A stretch of 64,000 nucleotides of DNA. Origin: Streptomyces venezuelae. Lineage in GTDB: Bacteria; Actinomycetota; Actinomycetes; Streptomycetales; Streptomycetaceae. The position numbers were made by a program, and so were the translations under genes. A model generated the notes under the pieces. It saw only the letters and a list, made by a program, of their open reading frames with translations, had not been told where the DNA came from and ran no database searches. The stretch covers positions 7,440,001 through 7,504,000 of the forward strand of contig NZ_CP029192.1 in the NCBI RefSeq assembly GCF_008642315.1. The letters are read 5' to 3'. Shown one piece after another: positions 8,082 to 17,567 of this stretch (position 1 is the first letter of the stretch; the number at the start of each line of letters is the position of its first letter).

Positions 8082-9470
8082 TCAGCCGCGCTCGCGGTCC
8101 TCTTCGTCGTAGGTGGACGTGCCCGAATCCAGGAGCGGTTCCTGGGACTTGAGGTGGGCGGGGGCGAAGGCGCGCAGCACGTGGTAGCCCGTGATGACGA
8201 CGATCGTGCCGAGCGCGATGCCGCTCAGCTGGAAGTTGTCGGTGAACTTCAGGGAGACGCCGCCGACGCCGATGATGATGCCCGCCGCGGCGGGCACCAG
8301 GTTCAGCGGATTGCGCAGGTCGACCTTGGCGTTGATCCAGATCTGGGCGCCGAGCAGGCCGATCATGCCGTACAGGATGACGGTGATGCCGCCGAGCACG
8401 CCGCCGGGGATCGCGGCCACGACCGCGCCGAACTTGGGGCAGAGCCCGAAGAGCAGGGCGAAGCAGGCCGCCGCCCAGTACGCGGCCGTCGAGTAGACGC
8501 GGGTCGCCGCCATCACCCCGATGTTCTCGGAGTACGTGGTGTTGGGCGGGCCGCCGACCGCGGTGGAGAGCACGGACGCGGCGCCGTCGGCGGAGATCGC
8601 CGTGCCGAGCTTGTCGTCGAGGTTGTCGCCGGTCATCTCGCCGACGGCCTTGACGTGGCCGGCGTTCTCGGCGATCAGCGCGATGACGACGGGCAGCGCC
8701 ACGAGGATCGCCGACCACTCGAAGCTCGGCGCGTGGAAGGACGGCAGGCCGATCCAGTCGGCGTGGCCGACGGCGGACAGGTCCAGGCGCCAGTGGTCGA
8801 CGACCTTGCCCGAGGCGTCCGCCGAGTGGATCTTGCCGAAGACCTGGTCGAAGACCCAGGAGATGCCGTAGCCGAAGATCAGGCCCAGGAAGATCGCGAC
8901 GCGCGACCAGAAGCCGCGCAGGCAGACCACGGCGAGGCCGGTGAACAGCATCACCAGGAGCGCCGTCCACTGGTCCTGCGGCCAGTACGTCGATGCCGTG
9001 ACCGGTGCCAGGTTGAAGCCGATCAGCATGACGACTGCGCCCGTCACGATCGGCGGCATCGCGGCGTGGATGATCCGTGCCCCGAACTTCTGCACGGCGA
9101 GGCCCACCAGGAACAGCGCGGCGCCGACGACGAGGACCGCGCCGGTCACCGTCGCGCTGGAGCCGCCCTGCGCGCGGATGACCGCGGCGACGCCCACGAA
9201 GGAGAGGGAACAGCCCAGATAGCTGGGCACCCGGCCGCGCGTGGCGAGCAGGAAGATGATGGTGGCGACGCCCGACATCATGATCGCGAGGTTCGGGTCG
9301 AGACCCATGAGCACGGGGGCCACGAAGGACGCGCCGAACATGGCGACCACGTGCTGGGCGCCGAGCCCGAAGGTGCGCGGCCAGGAGAGCCGCTCGTCGG
9401 GACGGACGACGGCTCCGGGCGCGGGGGTGCGCCCGTCGCCGTGCAGCTTCCAGCGCACGCCGAGATCCAT
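8082..9470 (-). CDS. NCS2-family uracil permease
   Basis: This 462-residue nucleobase:cation symporter-2 protein has about 13-14 membrane segments. The NCS2 signatures are present: I-A-E-N-A-G-H-V near residue 270 (substrate-binding Glu) and G-G-P-P-N-T-T-Y-S-E-N-I-G-V near residue 310. The A-E-N-x-G-H form fits the uracil branch (UraA/PyrP) better than the xanthine/urate branch. The cytoplasmic tail is acidic. The gene stands alone, with an ATG at 9470 and 140 bases of upstream DNA in which I found no clear pyrimidine-sensing element. Confidence 0.85.
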   Translation of the reverse strand: MDLGVRWKLHGDGRTPAPGAVVRPDERLSWPRTFGLGAQHVVAMFGASFVAPVLMGLDPNLAIMMSGVATIIFLLATRGRVPSYLGCSLSFVGVAAVIRAQGGSSATVTGAVLVVGAALFLVGLAVQKFGARIIHAAMPPIVTGAVVMLIGFNLAPVTASTYWPQDQWTALLVMLFTGLAVVCLRGFWSRVAIFLGLIFGYGISWVFDQVFGKIHSADASGKVVDHWRLDLSAVGHADWIGLPSFHAPSFEWSAILVALPVVIALIAENAGHVKAVGEMTGDNLDDKLGTAISADGAASVLSTAVGGPPNTTYSENIGVMAATRVYSTAAYWAAACFALLFGLCPKFGAVVAAIPGGVLGGITVILYGMIGLLGAQIWINAKVDLRNPLNLVPAAAGIIIGVGGVSLKFTDNFQLSGIALGTIVVITGYHVLRAFAPAHLKSQEPLLDSGTSTYDEEDRERG

Positions 9471-9612
9471 GGTGAGTTAGTCGCTTTCTGTGCGCCGAAC
9501 CGGGCCCGGTCTGGTGGCCGGAAATGATCGACGCCATGTTAATGCGACGTAAGTGCGGGTTCTCGCGTGTGCGCGGTGTTCCGGTCGGGATCGGGTCGGA
9601 CGACCTGGTGGG

Positions 9613-10824
9613 TCAGGACCTCGGTCCGTGGGCCGCCGTGTCCGCGGGCGCGCCCTGCGCCGCCTTGCGCCCGCCCGTGCGCAGGACGCCCGCGAAGACC
9701 GTGAGGCCGCAGGCGAGCAGCGTCACCAGGCCGAAGGAGGTCACGAGGCTCGTGGCCTCCGCGAGGGCGCCGATCGCGGAGGGGGCGATCAGGCTGGAGG
9801 TGTACGTGATGGTGGCGACGCCCGCGATGGCCTGACTGGGGTTGGGACCGCTGTGCCCGGCCGCGGCGAAGGCGAGCGGCACAACGACCGCGATGCCGAG
9901 GCCCATCAGCGCGAACCCGCCCATGGCCATCACGGGATGCGTGGCGAGGACGACGAGCAGGCCGCCGAGCGCCGCGAGGATGCCGCCGGCCCGCACCGTG
10001 CGCACCGCGCCGAACCGGTTGACCACCGCGTCGCCCACGAGCCGGGCGATGGCCATGGTGAGCGTGAAGCCGGTCGTGGAGGCGGCGGCGACACCGGCCG
10101 ACGTGTCCAGGACGTCCCGCAGGTAGACCGCCGACCAGTCCAGGCTCGCGCCCTCCGCGAAGACCGCGCAGAAGCCGACGGCGCCGATGAGCAGCGCCGA
10201 CTTGGGCGGCAGCGAGAACCGCGGCGGCGCCTCCTCCTCCGGCTCCGGCTGCAGGTCGAGGACGCCCTGGCAGGCGACGAGGCCGAGCGTCGTCAGCGCG
10301 GCGGCGGCGAGCACGTGGTGCAGGCGGGCGTCCGAGCCGAGGTGGGCGGCGACCGTGCCGGCCGCGGAGCCGATCAGGGCGCCGACGCTCCACATGCCGT
10401 GCAGCCCCGACATGATCGACTTCCGCATGCGGGTCTCGGTCTCGACGCCGAGCGCGTTCATCGCCACGTCGGACATGCCGGAGGTCGCGCCGTACACGAA
10501 GAGGGCCAGGCAGAGCGTGGGCAGGTTCGTTGCGAGGGACGGCAGGACCAGGGCGAGCGTCCACATGACGAGGAGGCCGCGCAGGGCGTTGCGGGCCCCG
10601 AAGCGGTGGCTGATGCGGCTCGCGAGCGGCATCGCGACGGACGCGCCGACCGCGGGGAAGGCGAGGGCGAGGCCGAGCATGCCCGCGCTGACGTCCGCGT
10701 GGTCCTGGATCCACGGCACCCGGGTCGCGAATGATCCGGCGACCGAACCGTGCACGCAGAACACGGCCGCGACGGCGAGCCGCGCCCGCTTCAACCGCTG
10801 TTCGTCGTAGACCACTTCACTCAT
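9613..10824 (-). CDS. MFS transporter, YbjJ-like
   Basis: This 403-residue membrane protein has twelve predicted helices. The N-terminal F-A-T-R-V-P-W-I-Q-D block and the G-M-S-D-V-A-M-N-A-L-G-V segment near residue 120 are characteristic of the YbjJ-like major facilitator group, often linked to sugars. It is divergent from a ROK regulator whose start is 96 bases away, and an inverted repeat lies between them, so it is probably controlled by that regulator. The substrate is unknown. Confidence 0.78.
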   Translation of the reverse strand: MSEVVYDEQRLKRARLAVAAVFCVHGSVAGSFATRVPWIQDHADVSAGMLGLALAFPAVGASVAMPLASRISHRFGARNALRGLLVMWTLALVLPSLATNLPTLCLALFVYGATSGMSDVAMNALGVETETRMRKSIMSGLHGMWSVGALIGSAAGTVAAHLGSDARLHHVLAAAALTTLGLVACQGVLDLQPEPEEEAPPRFSLPPKSALLIGAVGFCAVFAEGASLDWSAVYLRDVLDTSAGVAAASTTGFTLTMAIARLVGDAVVNRFGAVRTVRAGGILAALGGLLVVLATHPVMAMGGFALMGLGIAVVVPLAFAAAGHSGPNPSQAIAGVATITYTSSLIAPSAIGALAEATSLVTSFGLVTLLACGLTVFAGVLRTGGRKAAQGAPADTAAHGPRS

Positions 10825-10869
10825 CCGTTCCGCCCCTCCCGAGTGCTGTCTCGATCCGGCGACGTAAAC

Positions 10870-10890
10870 TATCAGGAACCCTGCCTGATA
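10870..10890. promoter_or_regulatory. Inverted repeat, candidate ROK operator
   Basis: TATCAGG (10870-10876) and CCTGATA (10884-10890) form a perfect 7+7 inverted repeat with a 7-base spacer. It sits 30 bases before the ROK start and 45 bases before the divergent transporter start. Position and symmetry suit autoregulation plus control of the transporter. Confidence 0.55.
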
Positions 10891-10920
10891 AATAGAAGAT
10901 TCCTGTGGGAGGATCCGGCC

Positions 10921-12096
10921 ATGCCTGTGTCGCCTGCCTCACCGAGTACCGCCCGAGCCATCAACGACCGGCTCGCGCTGGGGCTCCTGCAGAGCGAAGG
11001 GCCGCTCACCGCGAACCAGTTGAAGCAGCTCACCGGCCTGTCGCGGCCCTCGGTCGCCGATCTCGTCGAGCGGCTCCAGGGCTCCGGGCTCATCACGGTC
11101 GTCGGCGAGGCGGGTGCCCGGCGGCGCGGCCCGAATGCGCGCCTGTACGGGATAGTCGCCGACCGCGCCCACCTCGCGGCGCTCGACGTGCGCACCGAGA
11201 GCGTCTCCGTCGTCGTCACCGATCTGCTCGGCGCGGTGCTCGCCGAGGCGTCCGCGCCCATCGGCGGCGGAACCGGCACCGGCACCGCCGTCGAACAGGC
11301 CGTCGCCCTCGTCGAGCGCACGGCCGCGGAGGGCGGAGTGCAGCGCCTGCACACCGTCGGCATCGGCGCCCCGGGACTCATCGACCCGGCCACCGGCGAC
11401 CTGCACGACACGTCCTCGCTGCCCGCCTGGCACCGCCGCCTCGCCGGCGCCCTCCACGAGCGGCTCGGCGCGCGCGTCCTCGTGGAGAACGAGACCAACC
11501 TCGCGGCCCGCGCCGAACGCAGGGACGGCGCCGCGCACGACCGCGACACGTTCGTGCTGCTCTGGCTCGGCGACGGCGTCGGCGCGGCCGTCGTGCTCGA
11601 CGGCGTGCTGCGCAGGGGCGCCTCGGGCGGCACCGGCGAGATCGGCTTCCTGCCGGTGCCCGGCACGAGCACGCTGCCGTCGGCGACCGGCTGCGAGGGC
11701 GGCTTCCACTCGCTGGCCTGCGCGGCGGCCCTGCGCGAACTCGGCGCGGAGCACGGCATCCTGGAGCCCGGCGGGTCCGCCGCCGACGTGGTGCGGCACG
11801 CCGTCGAGACCGGCGAGTACGCCTTCCTGGACGCCGTCGCCGACCGGGTGGCCGTCGGCGCCGCGGCGATGGCCGCGATCCTCGACCCCGGTTGTGTGGT
11901 CCTCGGCGGCGAGGTGGGCCGCGCGGGCGGCTCCGAGCTCGCCGCCCGCGTCACGGACCGCGTCGCGGCCATGTCGCCCCTGCGCACGGAAGTGCGGGCC
12001 GGCACGCTCGGCGGGGCCGCGGTGCTGCGCGGGGCGCTGCTCGCGGCCCGCGACGCGGCGCAGGACGAGCTGTTCGGACCGCGGACGGGTCACTGA
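10921..12096 (+). CDS. ROK-family transcriptional regulator
   Basis: This 391-residue protein starts at ATG 10921 after GGGAGG. A winged helix-turn-helix (residues about 15-75, S-E-G-P-L-T-A-N-Q-L-K-Q-L-T-G-L-S) is joined to a ROK sugar-kinase-like domain with G-I-G-A-P-G-L-I-D near residue 145 and N-E-T-N-L-A-A-R near residue 190. ROK repressors usually respond to sugars or sugar phosphates. The usual ROK zinc-binding C-x-C-G-x-x-G-C block is reduced to a G-C-E-G-G motif, so the metal site looks partly lost. The divergent MFS gene is the probable target. Confidence 0.85.
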   Translation: MPVSPASPSTARAINDRLALGLLQSEGPLTANQLKQLTGLSRPSVADLVERLQGSGLITVVGEAGARRRGPNARLYGIVADRAHLAALDVRTESVSVVVTDLLGAVLAEASAPIGGGTGTGTAVEQAVALVERTAAEGGVQRLHTVGIGAPGLIDPATGDLHDTSSLPAWHRRLAGALHERLGARVLVENETNLAARAERRDGAAHDRDTFVLLWLGDGVGAAVVLDGVLRRGASGGTGEIGFLPVPGTSTLPSATGCEGGFHSLACAAALRELGAEHGILEPGGSAADVVRHAVETGEYAFLDAVADRVAVGAAAMAAILDPGCVVLGGEVGRAGGSELAARVTDRVAAMSPLRTEVRAGTLGGAAVLRGALLAARDAAQDELFGPRTGH

Positions 12097-12109
12097 CCGC
12101 GGCGCCGCC

Positions 12110-12859
12110 TCACTGGCCTGCGGCCCCGGACCGCACCGCCAGGTACTCCTCGAACGTCCGCTTGCCCACGGCCCGGTCCGGCGTCAGAAGGCCGCCCGCC
12201 CGTGCCGCACGGTAGGTGCGGCCCGCGAGCCGCACCGGCAGCACCCGGCGCCGCTTGCCGCTCGCCCGCAGGTAGGCGCGGGCCAGTTCGGGGAAGGTGC
12301 GGACCTCGGGGCCTCCCATGTCCTCGACGCGCCCCGCCGGAGGCGCCGCCGCCAGCTCCGCGAGGCGGTCCGCGACCTCACCGACCTCGATCGGCTGGTC
12401 GCTGACCCCGCCGGGCAGCAGCATGACCGGAAGCTTCGCCGAGGCCTCCATGATCTGCAGGACCAGGTCGTGGAACTGGGTGGCCCGCAGCACGGTCCAG
12501 CCGAGCCCGGACTCCTCGATGAGCCGCTCCACCGCGAGCTTCGTCTTGTAGTAGCCCATCGGCACCCGGTCGATGCCGACGATCGAGATGTAGACCAGAT
12601 GGGCGACGCCGGCCTTCTCGGCGGCCGCGATCAGATTGCGGGCGGCACGCTCGTCCCCGCCGCGCACACTGCTCGCGCAGTGCACGATCACGTCCACCCC
12701 GGTGACGGCCGCGTCCAGGCCCGTGCCCTCGCGCAGGTCGACGGCGTACGGCTGGGTGTGCCTGCTGAGCACCCGTACCTCGTGACCGTCCGCGCGCAGC
12801 CGCTCCGTCACCAGTCGGCCGAGGGTTCCCGTACCACCGGTCACCAGGATCGTGCTCAT
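12110..12859 (-). CDS. NAD(P)-binding SDR / NmrA-like protein
   Basis: This 249-residue protein has the atypical-SDR dinucleotide motif T-G-G-T-G-T-L-G-R at its N-terminus and a Y-Y-K-T-K-L sequence near residue 135 where the catalytic Tyr-x-x-x-Lys would lie. Similar proteins act as NAD(P)H-dependent reductases, isomerases or redox sensors. ATG 12859 is preceded by AAGGAG; a GTG one codon upstream is possible. It ends 13 bases from the convergent ROK gene. The substrate cannot be predicted. Confidence 0.8.
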   Translation of the reverse strand: MSTILVTGGTGTLGRLVTERLRADGHEVRVLSRHTQPYAVDLREGTGLDAAVTGVDVIVHCASSVRGGDERAARNLIAAAEKAGVAHLVYISIVGIDRVPMGYYKTKLAVERLIEESGLGWTVLRATQFHDLVLQIMEASAKLPVMLLPGGVSDQPIEVGEVADRLAELAAAPPAGRVEDMGGPEVRTFPELARAYLRASGKRRRVLPVRLAGRTYRAARAGGLLTPDRAVGKRTFEEYLAVRSGAAGQ

Positions 12860-12897
12860 CACAGGGCTCCTTCGTCGTCATGCGGCGCCCCCGCCCC

Positions 12898-12936
12898 GCT
12901 CACGCCCGTAGGCTGCCAGATCCTACGGGCGTGAGC
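12898..12936 (-). terminator. Strong terminator hairpin after chitinase gene
   Basis: A perfect 15-base stem (12898-12912 with 12922-12936, 9-base loop) begins 11 bases beyond the chitinase stop at 12948, reading the minus strand. Confidence 0.75.
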
Positions 12937-12947
12937 ACTTCGGACGG

Positions 12948-15284
12948 TCAGCAGGCGCCGAGATCCTGCCAGACGCCCCATTCGCCGCCGGCACCGGGCT
13001 CATCGCCCTTCGTCCACCACTTGGCCTTCCAGGTGTGGGACTTGTGGGACACGGTGGTCCCGCCGCCGTATTCGGTGCCCGAACCCCACGCGGGCGCCGT
13101 GCACTTGCCGGGCGTCGGCGGGTCGGTCGGGTCCGGCGGGTCGGTCGGGTTCGTGCCGCCGCCCGGCTCGACGACCGTGGTGCCGCGCGCCAGGTCACCG
13201 GCGAGCGCGTACGTCGTGCCGCTGATGTTCACCGTCCAGTTCCAGGGGGTGGACACCGGCAGGTAGTAGTTGAAGGAGAGGTCCACGGAGGCGCCGGGCG
13301 CGAGCGACTGCCAGGCCGGCAGCTTCAGCGAGACCCGGTGGAAGTCGCCCTTCAGGCCGCCGACGTTGCTGCCCGTGTGGTCGCTGCTGATCACCTTCGT
13401 ACCGAAGCCGGACTGGTCGGAGGCGTTGCCCGGGGCCGCGGTGGAGTAGTCGAACTGGAACTCGGTGCCGCCCGGCAACGCCGTCTTCGTGTTGTTGGTG
13501 ATCTTCACCTTGGGCGTGATCGGGTAGTTGGAGTCGCCCAGCTTGAAGTCGCCGAACTCCACACCGATGTCGACGGCCTTGGTGGGCAGCTCCTTGTTGG
13601 AGACCTTCGCGCCGTACGGCTTCGCGTTCTTGAACTTGTCGTGCATCAGCGAGGTGAGCGTGTCGCCCATCTCGTACTGGCCCTTGGTGGCGTTCCAGCG
13701 GTAGTCGCCCGCCATCTCCCAGATCATCGTGCCGCCGATGCCCCGGTCGACCACGTAGTCGGCCTTCTTCGCCACCGACTCCTCGTCCTCCGTGGACAGG
13801 AAGACCTTCTTGTCGGCGTTCCACAGCCACGGCGCGACGAGCGTGGAGCTGTACTTGCGGGCGTAGGTGCCGGTCAGCTTGGTGTCGGCGGGGAAGCCGT
13901 ACTTGGTGACGTAGTCGCCGACGATCCCCTTCTCCAGGTTCTTGGCGTGCCACATCGGGTTGGAGCCCGCCGGAGACTCCTTGCCGTTGTCGTCCTTGTC
14001 GTGCCAGAGGTTGTCGATGCCGACCGCGCCGTCACCGCACTTGGTCAGGCCGGACCCCGCCGGGCAGCTGGTCGCGGCCGCCTTGCCCCACAGTCCGTCG
14101 GTGCCGCCCTGCACGTTCTTGAAACCGCGGGTGTAGTACGGCAGGCCGATGTTGATGCGGCCTGCCGGCATCGAGCCGCGGAAGTAGTGGTAGGCCCAGT
14201 CGGTGTTGAGGTAGCCGATGCCGCCGTACTGGGAGCTGCCGTAGACGTTGGCGGCCGCGAGCTCGGCGTCCTTGCCGTCGTCGAAGAGCGAGGCGTTCGG
14301 GCCCACGTACTCGTTCCAGGCGCCGTGCAGGTCGTACGACATGATGTTGACGTAGTCCAGGTACTTCTGGACCTGGAAGGTCTCCATGCCGCGCAGCAGA
14401 TAGCCGGAGGAGGGGGCCGCCACCGTCAGCATGTAGTGCTTGCCGTCGGCCGCACCCGCCTTGTCGAGCTTCTGGCGCAGGGACTTCATGAGCGCCGCGT
14501 AGCCCTTGACGAGGCCGCCGCGGCGGGCGTTGGAGAGCGAGTAGTCGAGCGGGTTGCCCGCGTCCTTCATCGTCGTCGGGTACTCGTAGTCGATGTCGAC
14601 GCCGTTGAAGCCGTACTTCTTTATGAAGGAGACCGCCGAGTCGGCGAACGTGTCGATGCCCGCCTGGTTGACGGAGCCGTCCGCGTTGGTGGCCATCGAG
14701 TAGAAGCCGCCGGAGTTCACGCGCTTGCCGTCGTCACCGAAGTAGCCGCCGGTCTCGGCCCAGCCGCCCACCGAGATCAGCGTCTTGACGTCCGGGTGCT
14801 GCTTCTTGAACTTGGTGAGCTGGTTGAAGTGGCCCTTGTAGGGCAGCGCCGGGTCCATCTCGGCGCCCGCGACGCCCGGCCACGTCATGCCGGTGGCGGC
14901 GTTCTTCTCGCTGTCGGAGCCGACGGAGAGCTTGTTGTCCTTGTCGACGTGCGCGAAGGCGTAGTTGATGTGGGTGATCTTGTCCCACGGGATGTCCTTG
15001 GCGAGGTAGGCGGGCTCGCCGTTCTTGCCGGTGCGCCAGCCGGTGAAGTAGCCGATGGTGCGGCGCTTGTGGTCGGCGCCCATCTTCTCGCGGCCGTCGC
15101 TGTCGTAGACGGTGCAGTAGGGGACGTTCACCCCTGGCGTCTGGTAGAGGCCGTCGGGGCGACAGGACGCGTCGTCGGCGGCGGCGGCCGGGGCGGCGCC
15201 GCCGGAGACCAGACTGAGCAGCAGACCTGCGACGGCTGCGCCGGACGCGAGCAGCGTGGGTCTCGCGCGGTTGAGGGACGGCAA
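12948..15284 (-). CDS. Secreted multidomain GH18 chitinase with chitin-binding module
   Basis: This is a 778-residue exported enzyme. I chose the TTG at 15284 because AGGAGG lies 6 bases upstream and a clean Sec signal peptide follows (hydrophobic 11-30, cleavage near A-A-A-A-D). The GH18 barrel (about 75-600) has S-V-G-G-W near 171 and the catalytic D-x-D-x-E as Asp230, Asp232 and Glu234 in [10 protein letters not shown] beta-sandwich domain of about 130 residues follows, then a Pro/Thr/Asp/Gly linker, and a C-terminal CBM5/12-type chitin-binding module rich in Trp. It hydrolyses chitin outside the cell. The promoter carries DasR-like boxes. It could be the orthologue of a chitinase called ChiI in S. 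coelicolor; I am unsure of this. Confidence 0.9.
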   Translation of the reverse strand: MPSLNRARPTLLASGAAVAGLLLSLVSGGAAPAAAADDASCRPDGLYQTPGVNVPYCTVYDSDGREKMGADHKRRTIGYFTGWRTGKNGEPAYLAKDIPWDKITHINYAFAHVDKDNKLSVGSDSEKNAATGMTWPGVAGAEMDPALPYKGHFNQLTKFKKQHPDVKTLISVGGWAETGGYFGDDGKRVNSGGFYSMATNADGSVNQAGIDTFADSAVSFIKKYGFNGVDIDYEYPTTMKDAGNPLDYSLSNARRGGLVKGYAALMKSLRQKLDKAGAADGKHYMLTVAAPSSGYLLRGMETFQVQKYLDYVNIMSYDLHGAWNEYVGPNASLFDDGKDAELAAANVYGSSQYGGIGYLNTDWAYHYFRGSMPAGRINIGLPYYTRGFKNVQGGTDGLWGKAAATSCPAGSGLTKCGDGAVGIDNLWHDKDDNGKESPAGSNPMWHAKNLEKGIVGDYVTKYGFPADTKLTGTYARKYSSTLVAPWLWNADKKVFLSTEDEESVAKKADYVVDRGIGGTMIWEMAGDYRWNATKGQYEMGDTLTSLMHDKFKNAKPYGAKVSNKELPTKAVDIGVEFGDFKLGDSNYPITPKVKITNNTKTALPGGTEFQFDYSTAAPGNASDQSGFGTKVISSDHTGSNVGGLKGDFHRVSLKLPAWQSLAPGASVDLSFNYYLPVSTPWNWTVNISGTTYALAGDLARGTTVVEPGGGTNPTDPPDPTDPPTPGKCTAPAWGSGTEYGGGTTVSHKSHTWKAKWWTKGDEPGAGGEWGVWQDLGAC

Positions 15285-15408
15285 GGGGAGCCTCCTGGGC
15301 GGGTGCGGAACACGAGCGGGGCGGAACAGCACAACTGGCACAGATGTGGATCGTTCTGGGGCCCCGGGCGTGCACGCCGTCGGCTCCTGCTCCTCGGAGG
15401 TGTCGGTG

Positions 15409-15451
15409 AGATTAAGAGGACTAGACCAGTGCGTCAATAGGTCTGGACCAA
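15409..15451 (-). promoter_or_regulatory. Chitinase promoter with DasR-like direct/inverted repeats
   Basis: On the minus strand TTGACG (15432-15437) and TAATCT (15409-15414) are 17 bases apart. Two copies of the chitinase repeat flank and overlap the -35: TTGGTCCAGACCT (15439-15451) and CACTGGTCTAGT (15420-15431). The TGGTCTAGACCA-type sequence is the known DasR site and classic Streptomyces chitinase repeat, linking expression to N-acetylglucosamine and chitin. Confidence 0.75.
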
Positions 15452-15556
15452 GTTGGTTGAATGTGATGTTGAATGGTCATGCTGTGAGTCAGCCCACACA
15501 CGTTCACCCATATGGCCCGCATCCGGTCATGGCACACTGGCCTCGTACCAGAAGCA

Positions 15557-15683
15557 GCGCACTCCGGGGTCGGTGTAATTCCGAACCGGCGGTTACAGTC
15601 CGCGACCCGGTCACCTCCAGTGACCGGTTGACCAGGTGAAATTCCTGGACCGACGGTGAAAGTCCGGATGGGAGGCAGTGCGC
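15557..15683 (+). ncRNA. FMN riboswitch (RFN element)
   Basis: The segment contains the conserved RFN blocks in order: C-C-G-G-G-G-T-C-G-G-T-G near 15563, ACCGGCGGTTACAGTC (15585-15600), a variable stem, then GGTGAAATTCCTGGACCGACGG (interrupted here for listing; about 15635-15657) and AAAGTCCGGATGGGAGG (15659-15675). The closing P1 helix is GCGCACT (15557-15563) with AGTGCGC (15677-15683). FMN binding should repress the riboflavin genes that start at 15867. The 180-base region after it contains a G/C-rich stem followed by TCGTTTT near 15710-15716 that could act as the off-state terminator. Confidence 0.95.
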
Positions 15684-15866
15684 GGCGGGCGGGCATCCGT
15701 GCACGCCGTCGTTTTGGCTCGTTCCCGGCCTCGGCCCGGAACGGTCTCCGGGTTTCCGGGGACAGGTGTCATCCGGCGCAGGCGTTGCCGCAGGTGTTCT
15801 CGTCCGTACGTTCTGTCGTTCTCGACAGCGCCCCGGAGTCCGTGCCCGAAGAGGCAGGAGGACCCG

Positions 15867-16952
15867 GTGGCCACCGCCGCAGCCGAAGCAACCGCCATGA
15901 GGCGCGCCATCACGCTGGCCGCCCGCGGCCTCGGCTCCACCAGCCCCAACCCCGTCGTCGGCTGTGTCGTCCTCGACGCCGCGGGTGAGCCCGTCGGCGA
16001 GGGCTGGCACCAGCGCGCGGGCGGCCCCCACGCCGAGGTCCACGCCCTGCGCGCGGCCGGCGAGCGGGCCCGCGGCGGCACCGCCCTCGTCACCCTCGAA
16101 CCCTGCAACCACACCGGCCGCACGGGACCGTGCGCCCAGGCCCTCGTCGACGCGGGCGTCACCCGCGTCGTCTACGCGGTGGCCGATCCCAACCCCGCGG
16201 CGACCGGCGGCGCGCAGACCCTGCGCGCGGCCGGGATCGAGGTCGAACAGGGCCTCCTGGAGGCCGAGGCCGCCGAGGGGAACGCCGCCTGGCTGACCTC
16301 GGTCCGGCTCGGCCGCCCGCACGTCACCTGGAAGTACGCCGCCACGCTCGACGGCCGCATCGCCGCCGCCGACGGCACCAGCCGCTGGATCACCTCCGCC
16401 GAGTCCCGCGCCGACGTGCACCGGCTGCGCGCCGAGTGCGACGCCGTCGTCGTCGGCTCCGGCACCCAGCGCGCCGACGATCCCCATCTGGCTGTGCGGG
16501 ACATCGAGAACGTCGTGCAGCCGCTGCGCGTCGTCGTCGACACCCGCGGCACCGCCGTCACGCCGGGCGCCCGCGTCCTGGACGACGCGGCACCCACCCT
16601 GATCGCCGTCGCCGACGACGCCGCCCCCGCCCACGAGGGCGAGACCGTCCGACTCCCGCGCGCGGAAGGCGGGTTGGACATCCGGACCCTCCTCGACGCG
16701 CTCCACGCGCGCGGCGTGCGCTCCGTCCTCCTCGAAGGCGGCCCGACCCTCGCCGGGGCCTTCGTCGCCGCCGGCTGCGTCGACCGCGTCGTCGGCTACC
16801 TCGCCCCTGTCCTCCTCGGCGCGGGCCCCGCCGCCCTGGACGGCGGCGGAATCACCACCATCGCCCAAGCGTTGCGGCTCGACGTGAGCGAGACCGTCCG
16901 CATCGGCCCCGACCTGCGCATCACCGCGACCCTCGTAGCGAAGGAGCACTGA
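15867..16952 (+). CDS. ribD: Bifunctional riboflavin deaminase/reductase RibD
   Basis: This 361-residue enzyme starts at GTG 15867 (GGAGG, 5-base spacing). The N-terminal deaminase has the zinc site His55-Ala-Glu57 and the P-C-N-H-T-G-R-T-G-P-C block with Cys80 and Cys89. The C-terminal reductase (from about residue 150) contains T-L-D-G-R-I-A and V-V-G-S-G-T. It carries out the second and third steps of riboflavin synthesis, deaminating and then reducing the pyrimidine intermediate. It is the first gene after the FMN riboswitch, and its stop codon abuts the start of ribE. Confidence 0.96.
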   Translation: MATAAAEATAMRRAITLAARGLGSTSPNPVVGCVVLDAAGEPVGEGWHQRAGGPHAEVHALRAAGERARGGTALVTLEPCNHTGRTGPCAQALVDAGVTRVVYAVADPNPAATGGAQTLRAAGIEVEQGLLEAEAAEGNAAWLTSVRLGRPHVTWKYAATLDGRIAAADGTSRWITSAESRADVHRLRAECDAVVVGSGTQRADDPHLAVRDIENVVQPLRVVVDTRGTAVTPGARVLDDAAPTLIAVADDAAPAHEGETVRLPRAEGGLDIRTLLDALHARGVRSVLLEGGPTLAGAFVAAGCVDRVVGYLAPVLLGAGPAALDGGGITTIAQALRLDVSETVRIGPDLRITATLVAKEH

Positions 16953-17567
16953 GTGTTCACCGGAATCGTCGAAGAGCTGGGCGAGATCACCGCCGTCGAG
17001 AACCTCCCCGACGCCTCCCGCTTCCGTCTGCGCGGCCCCGTCGTCACCGACGGTGCGAAGCACGGCGACTCCATCGCGGTCAACGGCGTCTGTCTGACGG
17101 TCGTGGAGCACGAGGGCGACGAATTCACCGCCGACGTCATGGCCGAGACCCTGAACCGCTCCAGCCTCGGCGCGCTCGCGGTCGGCTCCCGCGTCAACCT
17201 GGAGCGCCCCACCTCGGTCGGCGCCCGCCTCGGCGGACACATCGTGCAGGGACACGTCGACGGAACCGGCGAGATCGTCGAGCGCAAGCCGTCCGACAAC
17301 TGGGAGATCGTCAAGATCTCGCTCCCCGACGGCCTCGCCCGCTATGTCGTCGAGAAGGGCTCCATCACCGTCGACGGCGTCAGCCTCACGGTGGTCGACG
17401 CGGGCCCCGACTACTTCACCATCAGCCTCATCCCCACGACCCTCGCGCTGACCACGCTCGGCATCAAGCAGCCCGGCGACCCGGTCAACCTCGAGGTCGA
17501 CGTCATCGCCAAGTACGTCGAGCGCCTGCTCGGCGACCGCGCACACCAGCAGGGGGCCGCACAGTGA
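16953..17567 (+). CDS. ribE: Riboflavin synthase alpha subunit RibE
   Basis: This 204-residue protein begins [12 protein letters not shown]. It shows the duplicated lumazine-binding barrel, with [13 protein letters not shown] in the first half and [12 protein letters not shown] in the second. It dismutates two 6,7-dimethyl-8-ribityllumazine molecules to riboflavin. Its GTG follows the ribD stop without a gap, and its TGA overlaps the next gene's GTG, so translation is probably coupled. Confidence 0.96.
   Translation: MFTGIVEELGEITAVENLPDASRFRLRGPVVTDGAKHGDSIAVNGVCLTVVEHEGDEFTADVMAETLNRSSLGALAVGSRVNLERPTSVGARLGGHIVQGHVDGTGEIVERKPSDNWEIVKISLPDGLARYVVEKGSITVDGVSLTVVDAGPDYFTISLIPTTLALTTLGIKQPGDPVNLEVDVIAKYVERLLGDRAHQQGAAQ

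Noticed and set aside
8046..9527. 493-codon plus-strand frame across the uracil permease
   Set aside because: The composition is Asp/Glu/Arg/Gly with no structure; the permease on the other strand is unambiguous.
13035..15440. 801-codon plus-strand frame across the chitinase
   Set aside because: It lies antisense to a clear GH18 enzyme and has no recognisable motif or ribosome binding site.
15504..17546. 680-codon minus-strand frame across ribD and ribE
   Set aside because: It is antisense to genes with all catalytic motifs and includes the riboswitch region.
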